From the NCBI GenBank assembly GCA_013203065.1, contig JABMQV010000102.1:1-7330 (forward strand): DNA of 7,330 nt. Reading direction: 5' to 3'. The notes below the pieces were generated by a model. The model had not been told where the DNA came from and did no database searches. It worked only from the letters and a program-made list of their open reading frames with translations. Origin of the DNA: Desulfobacteraceae bacterium. Lineage in GTDB: Bacteria > Desulfobacterota > DSM-4660 > Desulfatiglandales > Desulfatiglandaceae. Position 1 is the stretch's first letter. Each line of letters starts with the position of its first letter. The translations under genes were made by a program, and so were the position numbers. Positions 1 through 7,055 of the stretch are shown here, piece after piece.

Positions 1-3
1 GAA

Positions 4-79
4 GCGGAGCCGGAGGCCCGACACCTGAAACCTCATTACTGATAAATCAACCGGGTTAACTTCAATAAAACATCTCCCT
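4..79. repeat. Left copy of a 76-bp terminal inverted repeat
   Basis: The stretch beginning GCGGAGCCGGAGGCCCGA matches the reverse complement of 7255-7330 at 69 of 76 positions with no gaps, counted by eye. The mismatches fall at 22, 34, 35, 38, 52, 69 and 76; six are transitions and one (69) is a transversion. The outer part is GC-rich with a CGGAG direct repeat, and the inner part is AT-rich with a GTTAAC palindrome. It contains no ORF. It lies 110 nt outside the promoter of the plus-strand operon. Its inner edge overlaps an imperfect hairpin (69-95, nine pairs with one mismatch, 9-nt loop). Confidence 0.9.
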
Positions 80-188
80 GTTTTGCGGAGAAGTTACAAA
101 CTAAGATTTTAAGGATTGTTCCACACATCAAAAAATGTCATATATCAAGCCCCGTTTCATTCCGGCACAGCACAAATCCCTCTTTTTG
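80..188. other. AT-rich spacer between left repeat and promoter
   Basis: This stretch has no credible gene. An ATG at 135 opens a reading frame, but it has no ribosome binding site and runs into the well-supported hydrolase gene in another frame. No convincing operator palindrome is visible. The right arm of the 69-95 hairpin lies at its left edge. It could hold binding sites for an activator of the promoter at 189-217, but none can be identified by eye. Confidence 0.5.
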
Positions 189-217
189 TTGACAGGTATT
201 AAGGCTAACTGTAGAGT
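189..217 (+). promoter_or_regulatory. Sigma70-type promoter of the plus-strand operon
   Basis: A perfect -35 hexamer, TTGACA (189-194), is followed after exactly 17 nt by TAGAGT (212-217), which matches the -10 consensus TATAAT at four of six positions. Transcription would begin near 224, giving a leader of about 30 nt before the ATG at 253. The position, spacing and orientation all fit the hydrolase/amidohydrolase operon. No clear repressor site overlaps it. Confidence 0.65.
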
Positions 218-252
218 CCATACCGTCATTATTTTCGAAGGAGGACTCGACA

Positions 253-939
253 ATGAGCGTGATCGATCTGAAAAAACACGACTACATCACCGATTTCATG
301 GATCCCCCGCCGACGCCCGACTTCGAAAAGGCGGCGCTGGTGATCATAGACATGCAGTATGCCACTGGCTCTCCGGAGGGAGCATTGGGTCGCAAGCTGA
401 AGGCGGAAGGGAACGAGATCTTCCAGTTGCGGTTCGGCCGAATCACCAACGTAGTGGTGCCGAACATCACGCGCCTGCTCGCGGCTTTCCGGCGGAAAAA
501 CGGTAAGATCGTCTATACCCGCAACACCGCCCAGAAACAGGACGCGTCGGATTGCCCGCGGCACGTACGCAAACTCTTTCGCGAGACCGGCAACTACGTC
601 GGCAGCCGCGACAACGAAATCATCGACGAGCTGAAGCCCCTTCCCAACGAATACGTGGTCGACAAGACCACAGTGGGGGCCTTTGCCTCGACAAACATAC
701 ACGTGCTGCTCACGGCGATCGGGGCCGAACAACTTTTTTTCACCGGCGTCTCAACCAACACCTGCGTCGATACAACGGCGCGCGGAGCCGCCGACCGAGG
801 GTTCGTCTGTGCCCTTGTGGACGATGCCTGTGGTGCTCCGCGTCCCGAGTACCACGATGCGGCAATCACCTCATTCCAGCGCCTCTTTGGGCGGGCCCTC
901 TCCACTGACGAGGTGCTGAAAGAGTTGGGGCTGGCGTAA
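253..939 (+). CDS. Isochorismatase-family cysteine hydrolase (amidase)
   Basis: This 228-residue cytosolic protein has the isochorismatase fold shared by nicotinamidases, N-carbamoylsarcosine amidase, biuret hydrolase and ureidoacrylate amidohydrolase (RutB). The catalytic triad is visible: Asp33 in VIIDMQ, Lys138 in VVDKTTVGAF and the nucleophile Cys171 in GVSTNTCVDTTARGA. The Val-Ser before that cysteine is the usual cis-peptide site. Such enzymes attack an amide or carbamoyl carbon through a thioester and release ammonia. The start is fixed by AAGGAGG at 238-244, eight nt upstream of the ATG. The gene is first in an operon with a hydantoinase-like gene 29 nt downstream, so the product of ring opening, such as an N-carbamoyl amino acid or a linear amide, is a plausible substrate (inference). 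Sampled third-codon-position GC is about 80%, unlike its neighbours. Family assignment is firm; the substrate is unknown. A true isochorismatase is unlikely, because no siderophore or isochorismate genes are nearby. Confidence 0.95.
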   Translation: MSVIDLKKHDYITDFMDPPPTPDFEKAALVIIDMQYATGSPEGALGRKLKAEGNEIFQLRFGRITNVVVPNITRLLAAFRRKNGKIVYTRNTAQKQDASDCPRHVRKLFRETGNYVGSRDNEIIDELKPLPNEYVVDKTTVGAFASTNIHVLLTAIGAEQLFFTGVSTNTCVDTTARGAADRGFVCALVDDACGAPRPEYHDAAITSFQRLFGRALSTDEVLKELGLA

Positions 940-967
940 AAAGGCTGCTAGATGAAAGGAGCCTTTC
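940..967 (+). promoter_or_regulatory. Hairpin over the ribosome binding site of the amidohydrolase gene
   Basis: The gap between the two plus-strand genes can form two mutually exclusive hairpins. AAAGGCT (940-946) pairs perfectly with AGCCTTT (960-966) across a 13-nt loop. Alternatively, GAAAG (954-958) pairs with CTTTC (963-967) around the 4-nt loop GAGC. The Shine-Dalgarno sequence AAAGGAG is at 955-961, seven nt before the ATG at 969, so both folds occlude part of it or its spacer. A ribosome terminating at the upstream stop (937-939) would melt the first hairpin, which suggests translational coupling (inference). An upstream ATG at 952 gives only six codons, so 969 is the real start. Confidence 0.5.
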
Positions 968-968
968 G

Positions 969-2351
969 ATGACCGGAAGACGGTTCGATATAGTGGTCTT
1001 AGGAGGAACCTTGGTGTGTGGACAAGGTGGTGTACCCGCTGATATCGCCATCGCAAATGGACAAATCCAGGCGATCGCACATAACCTATCGAGAGATTCT
1101 GCTGATCAAGTGATCGATGCCACGGGAAAGCTGGTATTACCTGGGGTGATAGACGCCCATAACCACCCGGTCTACGATGATGATATGGAGCAGACCTCCA
1201 TATCGGCAGTACACGGAGGAGTGACCACACTCATTCCGTTCGTTGGTCCAAACCCGGCGTGGGGCCTCCCAGCAACCAATCTAACAGATTCGTTAAAGAG
1301 CTTTATTGATCTAGGTGAAGCCAGATCAGTGGTAGATTTCGGTCTTCACGGGGTCGTCATCGGTCACGATGATGTAGTACCCCAGGTCCCGTCCATCTTG
1401 GAATTGGGCGTGATCTCGATTAAGTTTTTTATGATGTATAAGAAGCGTGGGATGATGCTGGCGGATGACGAGATTCTGCAAGTCATGGACGCTCTGGCAG
1501 CCAATGGAGCCATGGCCATGATCCACGCTGAAAATGGGGCTGCCATTGACTACCTGACGGATAAGCTTTCTGCCGCTCTACCCGTAAACAATGATGCGTT
1601 TATCAAGGCTCACCGGGACCTGTTGGAGGCGGAGGCGATCCTCCGCGCTGTGGCTCTGGCCGAGGCGGCGGGCTGCCCGCTCTATATTCCACATGTCACA
1701 GTGAAGGAAGGTGTTGAGATTTTGCGTCCGATTATGAAATCTTTGCCTATTCCGCTCTTCCTCGAGACGTGCACCCATTATCTGGTGCTCACCAACGACG
1801 AAGTTCTTCGACGGGGCCCTTTGGCGAAGGTTGCTCCGCCGCTCAGGGAAACACACGACAATGACGCGTTGTGGGAAGGCTTGCGGGATGGCGTGATCAA
1901 GGTCATAGGCACCGATCATGCCTCGATTCTGAAAGAGAAAAAAAAGGCGTGCAACCATATCCTGGATGCCCGCTTTGGGGCCCCGGGGGTTGAATACCTT
2001 CTGACCCTCACATACAGCGAAGGTGTGCAGAAAGGCCGGATCAGTCTTGGACGTTTGGTGGAGGTGCTCTGTGAGAACCCTGCGAAGATATTTGGACTGT
2101 ATCCACGAAAGGGCGCACTCATACCCGGAGCAGATGCCGACCTGGTGATATTTGACCCCGAGAAACGCCAGATTTGTTCTGCTGAAACCCAGCACGGGAA
2201 ATCGGATTATTGTTTGTATGAGGGCATAGAGACGGTCGGGGCACCCGATGTTGTCATGCAGCGCGGCAAGATCCTGGTCGAGAACGGAAATCTTTTGGCC
2301 AAGCCCGGCGATGGGAAGTATCTGCCAGCAACCAATCCCATCTGGGATTAG
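969..2351 (+). CDS. Dihydropyrimidinase/hydantoinase-type cyclic amidohydrolase
   Basis: This 460-residue protein belongs to the amidohydrolase superfamily group of dihydropyrimidinase, D-hydantoinase and allantoinase, which open cyclic amides or imides with a binuclear metal centre. It is full length for the group. All metal ligands can be placed: His64 and His66 (DAHNHP), the lysine normally carbamylated, Lys152 (SIKFFMMYK), His186 (MIHAEN), His242 (YIPHVT) and catalytic Asp316 (GTDHA). Tyr157 corresponds to the substrate-contacting tyrosine of hydantoinases. Residues 1-60 and about 385-440 form the small beta domain, ending with the typical GADADLVIFDP. Two pocket positions differ from classical hydantoinases: Ala289 in KVAPPLRE, where CSPPLR is usual, and Phe336 where an asparagine precedes the GxPxxE stretch. 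Dihydrouracil or plain hydantoin may therefore not be the substrate. The gene is co-transcribed with the cysteine hydrolase, which probably acts on its product. Family assignment is firm; allantoinase, hydantoinase, dihydropyrimidinase or an enamidase-like role all remain open. Confidence 0.94.
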   Translation: MTGRRFDIVVLGGTLVCGQGGVPADIAIANGQIQAIAHNLSRDSADQVIDATGKLVLPGVIDAHNHPVYDDDMEQTSISAVHGGVTTLIPFVGPNPAWGLPATNLTDSLKSFIDLGEARSVVDFGLHGVVIGHDDVVPQVPSILELGVISIKFFMMYKKRGMMLADDEILQVMDALAANGAMAMIHAENGAAIDYLTDKLSAALPVNNDAFIKAHRDLLEAEAILRAVALAEAAGCPLYIPHVTVKEGVEILRPIMKSLPIPLFLETCTHYLVLTNDEVLRRGPLAKVAPPLRETHDNDALWEGLRDGVIKVIGTDHASILKEKKKACNHILDARFGAPGVEYLLTLTYSEGVQKGRISLGRLVEVLCENPAKIFGLYPRKGALIPGADADLVIFDPEKRQICSAETQHGKSDYCLYEGIETVGAPDVVMQRGKILVENGNLLAKPGDGKYLPATNPIWD

Positions 2352-2576
2352 GCATAGGCAGGAGCAGCCCCATCCTTGGTCGTTACCTTTTACCCTACCT
2401 GATTATCAGATCTCCCTTTGACTTTCTTTTACAGAAAGGCTTTCTGTTCAAGCCTGACACGGCTAACAACGTGACACTGGGCTCAGAGGAATTTTATATT
2501 CATATGCCTGGTCAGGGCCTCGTATTTCAATAAATCAATATGGACAAATCACTCCTTTTTCTCACTATTCCATCAC
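2352..2576. other. Convergent intergenic region, no gene seen
   Basis: The 3' ends of both operons face each other across 225 nt. I find no ORF with a ribosome binding site. Several small inverted repeats occur: CTGA/TCAG at 2399-2409, a 7-bp stem at 2431-2447, AGCC/GGCT at 2451-2464 and CACG/CGTG around 2459-2474. None is followed by a strong T-run on either strand, so termination may be Rho-dependent or the terminators are atypical. The 2481-2570 part is AT-rich and otherwise featureless. Confidence 0.6.
2431..2447. terminator. Weak hairpin, possible transcription terminator
   Basis: ACAGAAA (2431-2437) and TTTCTGT (2441-2447) form a perfect 7-bp stem with a GGC loop between the convergent stop codons. 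The stem is AT-rich, and neither strand shows a proper U-tract after it: plus continues TTCAAG and minus continues AAAAGAAAG. Position is the main argument for a terminator role. Confidence 0.22.
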
Positions 2577-4541
2577 CTATTGTATTTGCTTGGCAGAAAA
2601 GGCACCCTCGTAAACAGCAGCCATGATAGTTCGTGGTTGATGACAGTCACCAACGATAAATAATTGCGGAACCTTTCCCTTGAGAGCATCAATGAGCTTA
2701 GTCGCCGGCCTGGCACCCATTGCCAAAATTATCCAATCGCCTTCGATCAGCTTTACCTGTTGGCTATTTCTATCAAGAACTTTAAGCCCATTGTCATTTA
2801 CTTCGACAATATCATGTTCGGTCAGTTCCACTACCTTTTTTTCGTGTAATGCTTCAATGAGACCCTGACGGTTTAACGGTTCCATCTCCGCGGCAATACG
2901 TGGTAGCATCTCAACAATAGTTACTATGTTGCCCTGCTCGGCCAAGAATTCGGCAACCTCGGCACCAACCATCCCTCCTCCGGCGATGACTACCTTTTTG
3001 TTCTCAATTTCCAGTTTTTTCTCTAATACTTCCCATGCAGTCAGAACTTTCTTTTTGTTCACTCCTGGGATTTCAGGAACAATTGGCAGACTACCCGTAG
3101 CCACAATAACAGCGTCAGGTTGGCTCTTCTCAACAAGCTCGGCAGTTACTTCGACACCCAGTTCGACCTTAACATCTAACTCTCTAAGTTGTGTGGCTTG
3201 GTAATCGCGAAACCATAGCAGTTTCTGTTTGCCTGGTGGGGTGGCAGCAAGTAGTAGTTGTCCCCCAATCTCATTCTTGCTATCGTAAAGTGTCACTTCG
3301 TGACCCCGTAAAGCCGCAATCCTTGCAGCTTCCATGCCTCCGGGACCTGCCCCAATTACAGTTACTTTCCTCTTCACCTTGGTGGGTATAATTTCACCAA
3401 AGTCCTTCTCTCTTCCTACGGCAACATTAATAGCGCATCGCGTATCTGCTGCTCTGCCTGTAAGGCCTCCCAGACATTCCATACATGAAATACATTTACG
3501 AATCTCATTTACACTGCCTGTCTTCGTCTTGTTTGGCCACTCTGGGTCAGCAAACATTTGTCTACCAAGTGCTACAAAATCAGCTTTACCTGTGGCTATC
3601 ACGCTTTCGCAAAACTCAGGAGTTCTGTTTCCACCAGCAGCAAATATTGGAATATTAACGGCCTTCTTGATAGCTTCCCACATATAGATCTTCCAGCCTT
3701 CAGGAATGCGTGATATATCATTAGATTTGTGCCAAGTCTCGTAGAGACCGGCTGCTACATGTATAAATGCCGCTCCAGCTTTTTCAAGCATTTGCGCCAT
3801 GATTGGCGATTCCTCAGTAGTGATTCCACCGTTAATAAATTCATCCCCGACAATGCGGATACCTATTGGATAATCATCACCCGCTGCTTCCTTCATTCGC
3901 TTGATTAATTCTGTGGGGAACCTCATTCTGTTTTCCAGGCTTCCGCCAAAATCATCACTTCTCTTGTTCAAGTAAGGTGACATAAATGAATTGACCAAGT
4001 ACCCATGAGCACCGTGAATTTCTATCATGTCATAGCCGGCCCGTTTGGCGCGGACAGTAACCGCAGCAAATCGATCCATTATTTGGTAAATCTCATCTTT
4101 CTTAAGCGCCCTTGGAATGGGGTACGGCGCTTTTCCAATGGGTATACAGGGAACCGGCGAAGCGGATACGAATTCAAATCCTGGACGTGCGTATCCCTGT
4201 CTTCCCATGTGGTTAACCTGTAATGATACTTTGGCCCCATAGGAATGGAGCTTTTCCACAAATGTGTAATGTAAAGGAATCTTCCGGTCATCTTCGGGTT
4301 GATCCAGGGAGCAACGTGCCCCATAGCCAGGGGGATAATCAACGGCAGCCATAGAAACCGTAATTAATCCTGCGCCACCCTTGGCCCTTGCTACATAGTG
4401 GTCAGTTAGCCTATCCGTCACTTCACCATTCATGCCCCAGAATGGCGTTCCCAGTGGTGCCATGACAATACGATTAATTATTATTACCTTTCCGATCCGT
4501 CCTTCCTCAAACAATTTGGGGAAATGAAATTGTTCAGCCAT
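2577..4541 (-). CDS. NADH:flavin oxidoreductase, 2-enoate/2,4-dienoyl-CoA reductase type
   Basis: This 654-residue cytosolic enzyme has the three-part layout of 2-enoate reductase, FadH, the bile-acid enzyme BaiCD and trimethylamine dehydrogenase. Residues 1 to about 345 form an Old Yellow Enzyme-like FMN barrel, with NRIVMAPLGTP near the start and HGAHGYL at 176-182, whose His176/His179 pair normally binds the substrate carbonyl. A [4Fe-4S] cluster motif follows (Cys350, Cys353, Cys356, Cys369). Next come an FAD-binding GxGxxG segment (VTVIGAGPGG, 393-402), an NAD(P)H-binding segment (VVIAGGGMVG, 517-526) and the terminal FIVGDC (628-633). The cysteine spacing C-x2-C-x2-C-x12-C matches trimethylamine dehydrogenase rather than the C-x2-C-x3-C of FadH. 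However, residue 30 is Leu, so the cysteine-linked FMN of that enzyme is absent. The expected reaction is NADH-dependent reduction of a C=C next to a carbonyl. The start is set by GGAGGT at 4552-4547, five nt before the ATG. It is second in an operon, 132 nt after the molybdenum hydroxylase gene. Substrate unknown. Confidence 0.95.
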   Translation of the reverse strand: MAEQFHFPKLFEEGRIGKVIIINRIVMAPLGTPFWGMNGEVTDRLTDHYVARAKGGAGLITVSMAAVDYPPGYGARCSLDQPEDDRKIPLHYTFVEKLHSYGAKVSLQVNHMGRQGYARPGFEFVSASPVPCIPIGKAPYPIPRALKKDEIYQIMDRFAAVTVRAKRAGYDMIEIHGAHGYLVNSFMSPYLNKRSDDFGGSLENRMRFPTELIKRMKEAAGDDYPIGIRIVGDEFINGGITTEESPIMAQMLEKAGAAFIHVAAGLYETWHKSNDISRIPEGWKIYMWEAIKKAVNIPIFAAGGNRTPEFCESVIATGKADFVALGRQMFADPEWPNKTKTGSVNEIRKCISCMECLGGLTGRAADTRCAINVAVGREKDFGEIIPTKVKRKVTVIGAGPGGMEAARIAALRGHEVTLYDSKNEIGGQLLLAATPPGKQKLLWFRDYQATQLRELDVKVELGVEVTAELVEKSQPDAVIVATGSLPIVPEIPGVNKKKVLTAWEVLEKKLEIENKKVVIAGGGMVGAEVAEFLAEQGNIVTIVEMLPRIAAEMEPLNRQGLIEALHEKKVVELTEHDIVEVNDNGLKVLDRNSQQVKLIEGDWIILAMGARPATKLIDALKGKVPQLFIVGDCHQPRTIMAAVYEGAFSAKQIQ

Positions 4542-4673
4542 TCAATACCTCCGTTTTCAACAGACCTTTGTAATCATCCAAAAGCGTTTTAGGGCTCGTC
4601 CAAAGTGTAACGTGCTGAAATTCCTGAAAACTCACTATAGCCTGCAAATTCTGCACGTAAACCAACTATCATC
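4542..4673 (-). other. 132-nt gap within the minus-strand gene pair
   Basis: Apart from the GGAGGT ribosome binding site next to the flavoenzyme start, no gene or RNA is visible. A short inverted repeat, TGCA-GAATT-TGCA, occurs in the half nearest the upstream stop codon. No promoter with acceptable -35 and -10 boxes at 16-18 nt spacing was found, so co-transcription of the two genes is the simpler reading, although the gap is long for a tight operon. Confidence 0.45.
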
Positions 4674-7055
4674 TCATTGTCTATCCTTGAGTGCCTTAAA
4701 AACCCTCTCTCGGTTCATAGGCAAATCCTTCATCCTCACTCCAACCGCATTATATATAGCATTGGCTATAACCGCTGCCGTTGGTATCATCTGTGTCTCT
4801 CCTGTCCCTTTCGCCCCATAGGGTCCATCTTTATGTGGTGCCAGAGCTATGAAGATTTTGATGTTTTTATTCTCTGGCATATTGACAGGATCAAGTATCT
4901 TATAGTCCCTCAGATTAGGGTTAAGCAGCATTCCTTCATCCATTTTCATCTCTTCCCACAAGGCGCTAGCGATGCCCATGCTCAATCCACCCTCTATCTG
5001 TTGCTCACACATTTTAGGATTTATGGGGAAGCCCACGTCAGCCGCAGCGCCAAACCTTAATATCTTCACTTCTCCTGTCTCCACATTTACCGCTACCTCG
5101 GCGCCCTGTGCGGCATGAGCAAAGAAGGTGGACAACCTCATCCCTTTTTGAGCTAAAGCCGGATCGATTTGCCCTGTCTCAGGATCCTCAGGTGCATAGC
5201 GCTGTATCCACATGCCTCTGCCCAATATTTCTCCGTACTTCTCTATATAATCACCATATTGCCCCGGCGATATAGGTCTGTCGGCCGTGAATATATCAGT
5301 AACCTTGATTGAGTTTGAGGTCGCTGACTTGACATAAATTTTCCCGTCTTTTAGCGCAAGGTCCTCTAACGACGCCCCCAGCATCGTCGCTGCTATCTCA
5401 AACATCTGTTTCTTGGCATCCTGGCAGGCTAGCCTCACTGCATTGCCCAAGTTGAAGGTCGTTCGTTGAGAGGTAGACCCATCAGGGAAGTAGGGTGTCT
5501 CGGCAGTATCCGCCCATATCACCCTCATTTTATCCATGGTGACACCGAGTTCTTCGGCGGCAATCTGTGCCATAGCCGTGTTAACCCCCTGCCCCATTTC
5601 GTCAGCACTATGGCGTACCTCAACAAGCCCATCCGTCAGCACCCTAACAGTGGCCATAGCACTGGTGGGAGCCACACTATACTTATTGCCCAGAGCCAAC
5701 CCCTTCCCTCTTCTCCATGGTCCTTCTTCATTCTTGGGCTTTTTGTCCAACTCCAGGTATTCTGCGACTTTCTCCAGACACTCCTCCGCGGCTGTGCTAT
5801 GCACAATCTCTCCGTTGCCGTTTATATCCCCCTCCTTTAACAGGTTCTTTTTTCTAATCTCCACAGGATCCAGGCTCAGTTTTTCAGCTATCATCTCCAT
5901 ATGAGACTCTATCGCCCAGACAATTTGAGAGTTGCCGAACCCACGGAAAGGTGTCGTTATGGGTTCATTCGTGTACACTGCATAGGAATCTACCTTTAAG
6001 CCCGGCACGCGGTATGTTCCCACGACCCCGAAGGTGCAATTTCTGCATATCATCACGCCGGCATCAGCGTAGGCTCCAACATTAAGCAATGCTCTCACTT
6101 CCCTGGCTACCAGAGTGCCATCTCTTTTGACTCCGTCCTTTATAAAAATAACAAATGGAATTCTGGTACCTCCTGCGGAAAACATTTCTTCTCTGTTAAA
6201 AACTGCTTTCACCGGCCTTCTAGCCTTTAGAGCCAGTAACGCCACTATCGGTTCCGCCCTGAGCATTGCCTTGGATCCAAACGCCCCTCCTACATGGGGG
6301 CTAATCACCCTCACCTTTGAAGGAGGCAAGTTGAAGGCTGCACAAAATTGCCTTTTTGCCCGATAGATTCCTTGTCGCCCTGCCCATATAGTTATACCTC
6401 CGTCAGACTCTGGTTTTATGATGCACACGTGGGGCTCAAGAGGCACATGCTGAATTCTGGCTGTGGTAAAGCTGTTCTCTATAATCAGGTCAGCCTCTTG
6501 AAACCCTTTCTCCACGTCACCATGGCGAATTTTGTGGTGGTGGGCGACATTGGGTTTGTCCGGTTCAAGTCTGGTGTATAGTCCTTGAGCTACGATTTTT
6601 TGATAATGGGGAAGGTCGGGATGGATGATTACGGGTGGTTTTGTCCCCCAACTCTCCTCAACGTCAAATATCCCAGGCAGTTCTGAATACGTGACATCTA
6701 TCAGCTCTATCGCCTTATCGGCAATGTCGAGGGTCTCCGCAGCCACAGCGGCAACAGCGTCCCCAACATGGCGGACAACATTACGGCAAAGAACATGTTG
6801 ATCCTTTACATATCCTCCGTATCTTCTTTCCGGTGCATCTTTGCCGGTAACAACTGCCCTCACGCCGGGTAACTTCTCTGCCTTTGAGATATCAATGCCG
6901 TCAATCCTGGCGTGGGCATAAGGACTCCTCAAGACCTTGCCATGAAGCATTCCTGGCACCGTTTTATCAGTGCAATACTTTGTCTGCCCCGTTACTTTAT
7001 CTAAGGCATCTAGCCTAGTTGCTCGCTTCCCAACGACTGAATATTCTGTCACCAT
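4674..7055 (-). CDS. Xanthine dehydrogenase-family molybdopterin-binding large subunit
   Basis: This 793-residue protein is the molybdenum-cofactor (catalytic) subunit of a multi-subunit hydroxylase related to xanthine, nicotinate, 4-hydroxybenzoyl-CoA and CO dehydrogenases, with the normal length for a stand-alone subunit. Residues about 18-125 form the hammerhead domain (DKVTGQTKY onward), and the rest forms two cofactor-binding domains. Visible motifs are HVGGAFGSK (254-262), PFRGFGNSQ (369-377), EMGQGVNT (486-493) and KGTGETQ (749-755). Glu753 corresponds to the catalytic glutamate that activates the Mo-bound water. By eye, Glu289 and Arg371 align with the bovine xanthine-oxidase substrate residues Glu802 and Arg880. 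Together these favour a hydroxylated N-heterocycle or purine-like substrate over CO (inference). No [2Fe-2S] or FAD subunit gene is in the window, so electron-transfer partners must lie elsewhere. ATG at 7055 is only three nt from GGAGG (7063-7059), while the adjacent GTG at 7052 is six nt away, so the true start may be one codon later. It is first in the minus-strand operon. Confidence 0.95.
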   Translation of the reverse strand: MVTEYSVVGKRATRLDALDKVTGQTKYCTDKTVPGMLHGKVLRSPYAHARIDGIDISKAEKLPGVRAVVTGKDAPERRYGGYVKDQHVLCRNVVRHVGDAVAAVAAETLDIADKAIELIDVTYSELPGIFDVEESWGTKPPVIIHPDLPHYQKIVAQGLYTRLEPDKPNVAHHHKIRHGDVEKGFQEADLIIENSFTTARIQHVPLEPHVCIIKPESDGGITIWAGRQGIYRAKRQFCAAFNLPPSKVRVISPHVGGAFGSKAMLRAEPIVALLALKARRPVKAVFNREEMFSAGGTRIPFVIFIKDGVKRDGTLVAREVRALLNVGAYADAGVMICRNCTFGVVGTYRVPGLKVDSYAVYTNEPITTPFRGFGNSQIVWAIESHMEMIAEKLSLDPVEIRKKNLLKEGDINGNGEIVHSTAAEECLEKVAEYLELDKKPKNEEGPWRRGKGLALGNKYSVAPTSAMATVRVLTDGLVEVRHSADEMGQGVNTAMAQIAAEELGVTMDKMRVIWADTAETPYFPDGSTSQRTTFNLGNAVRLACQDAKKQMFEIAATMLGASLEDLALKDGKIYVKSATSNSIKVTDIFTADRPISPGQYGDYIEKYGEILGRGMWIQRYAPEDPETGQIDPALAQKGMRLSTFFAHAAQGAEVAVNVETGEVKILRFGAAADVGFPINPKMCEQQIEGGLSMGIASALWEEMKMDEGMLLNPNLRDYKILDPVNMPENKNIKIFIALAPHKDGPYGAKGTGETQMIPTAAVIANAIYNAVGVRMKDLPMNRERVFKALKDRQ

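Noticed and set aside
4..79. End repeats as integron attachment sites
   Set aside because: A GTTAAC word is present, but it does not fit GTTRRRY and there is no paired core-site architecture or integrase gene.
69..95. Imperfect hairpin followed by TTTTATT on the minus strand, resembling a terminator
   Set aside because: No minus-strand gene ends nearby, the stem has an internal mismatch and a 9-nt loop, and the right repeat copy does not keep the hairpin.
135..506. Plus-strand 123-codon reading frame overlapping the hydrolase gene
   Set aside because: It has no ribosome binding site, resembles no family I know, and shares most of its length with the well-supported gene at 253-939 in a different frame.
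253..939. True isochorismatase or nicotinamidase assignment for the cysteine hydrolase
   Set aside because: The triad is shared by the whole superfamily, no siderophore or NAD-salvage gene is adjacent, and the hydantoinase-like partner favours an amide or carbamoyl substrate.
1578..2195. Minus-strand 205-codon reading frame inside the amidohydrolase gene
   Set aside because: It lies opposite the conserved metal-ligand region of the amidohydrolase, has no family motifs, and is a typical antisense shadow.
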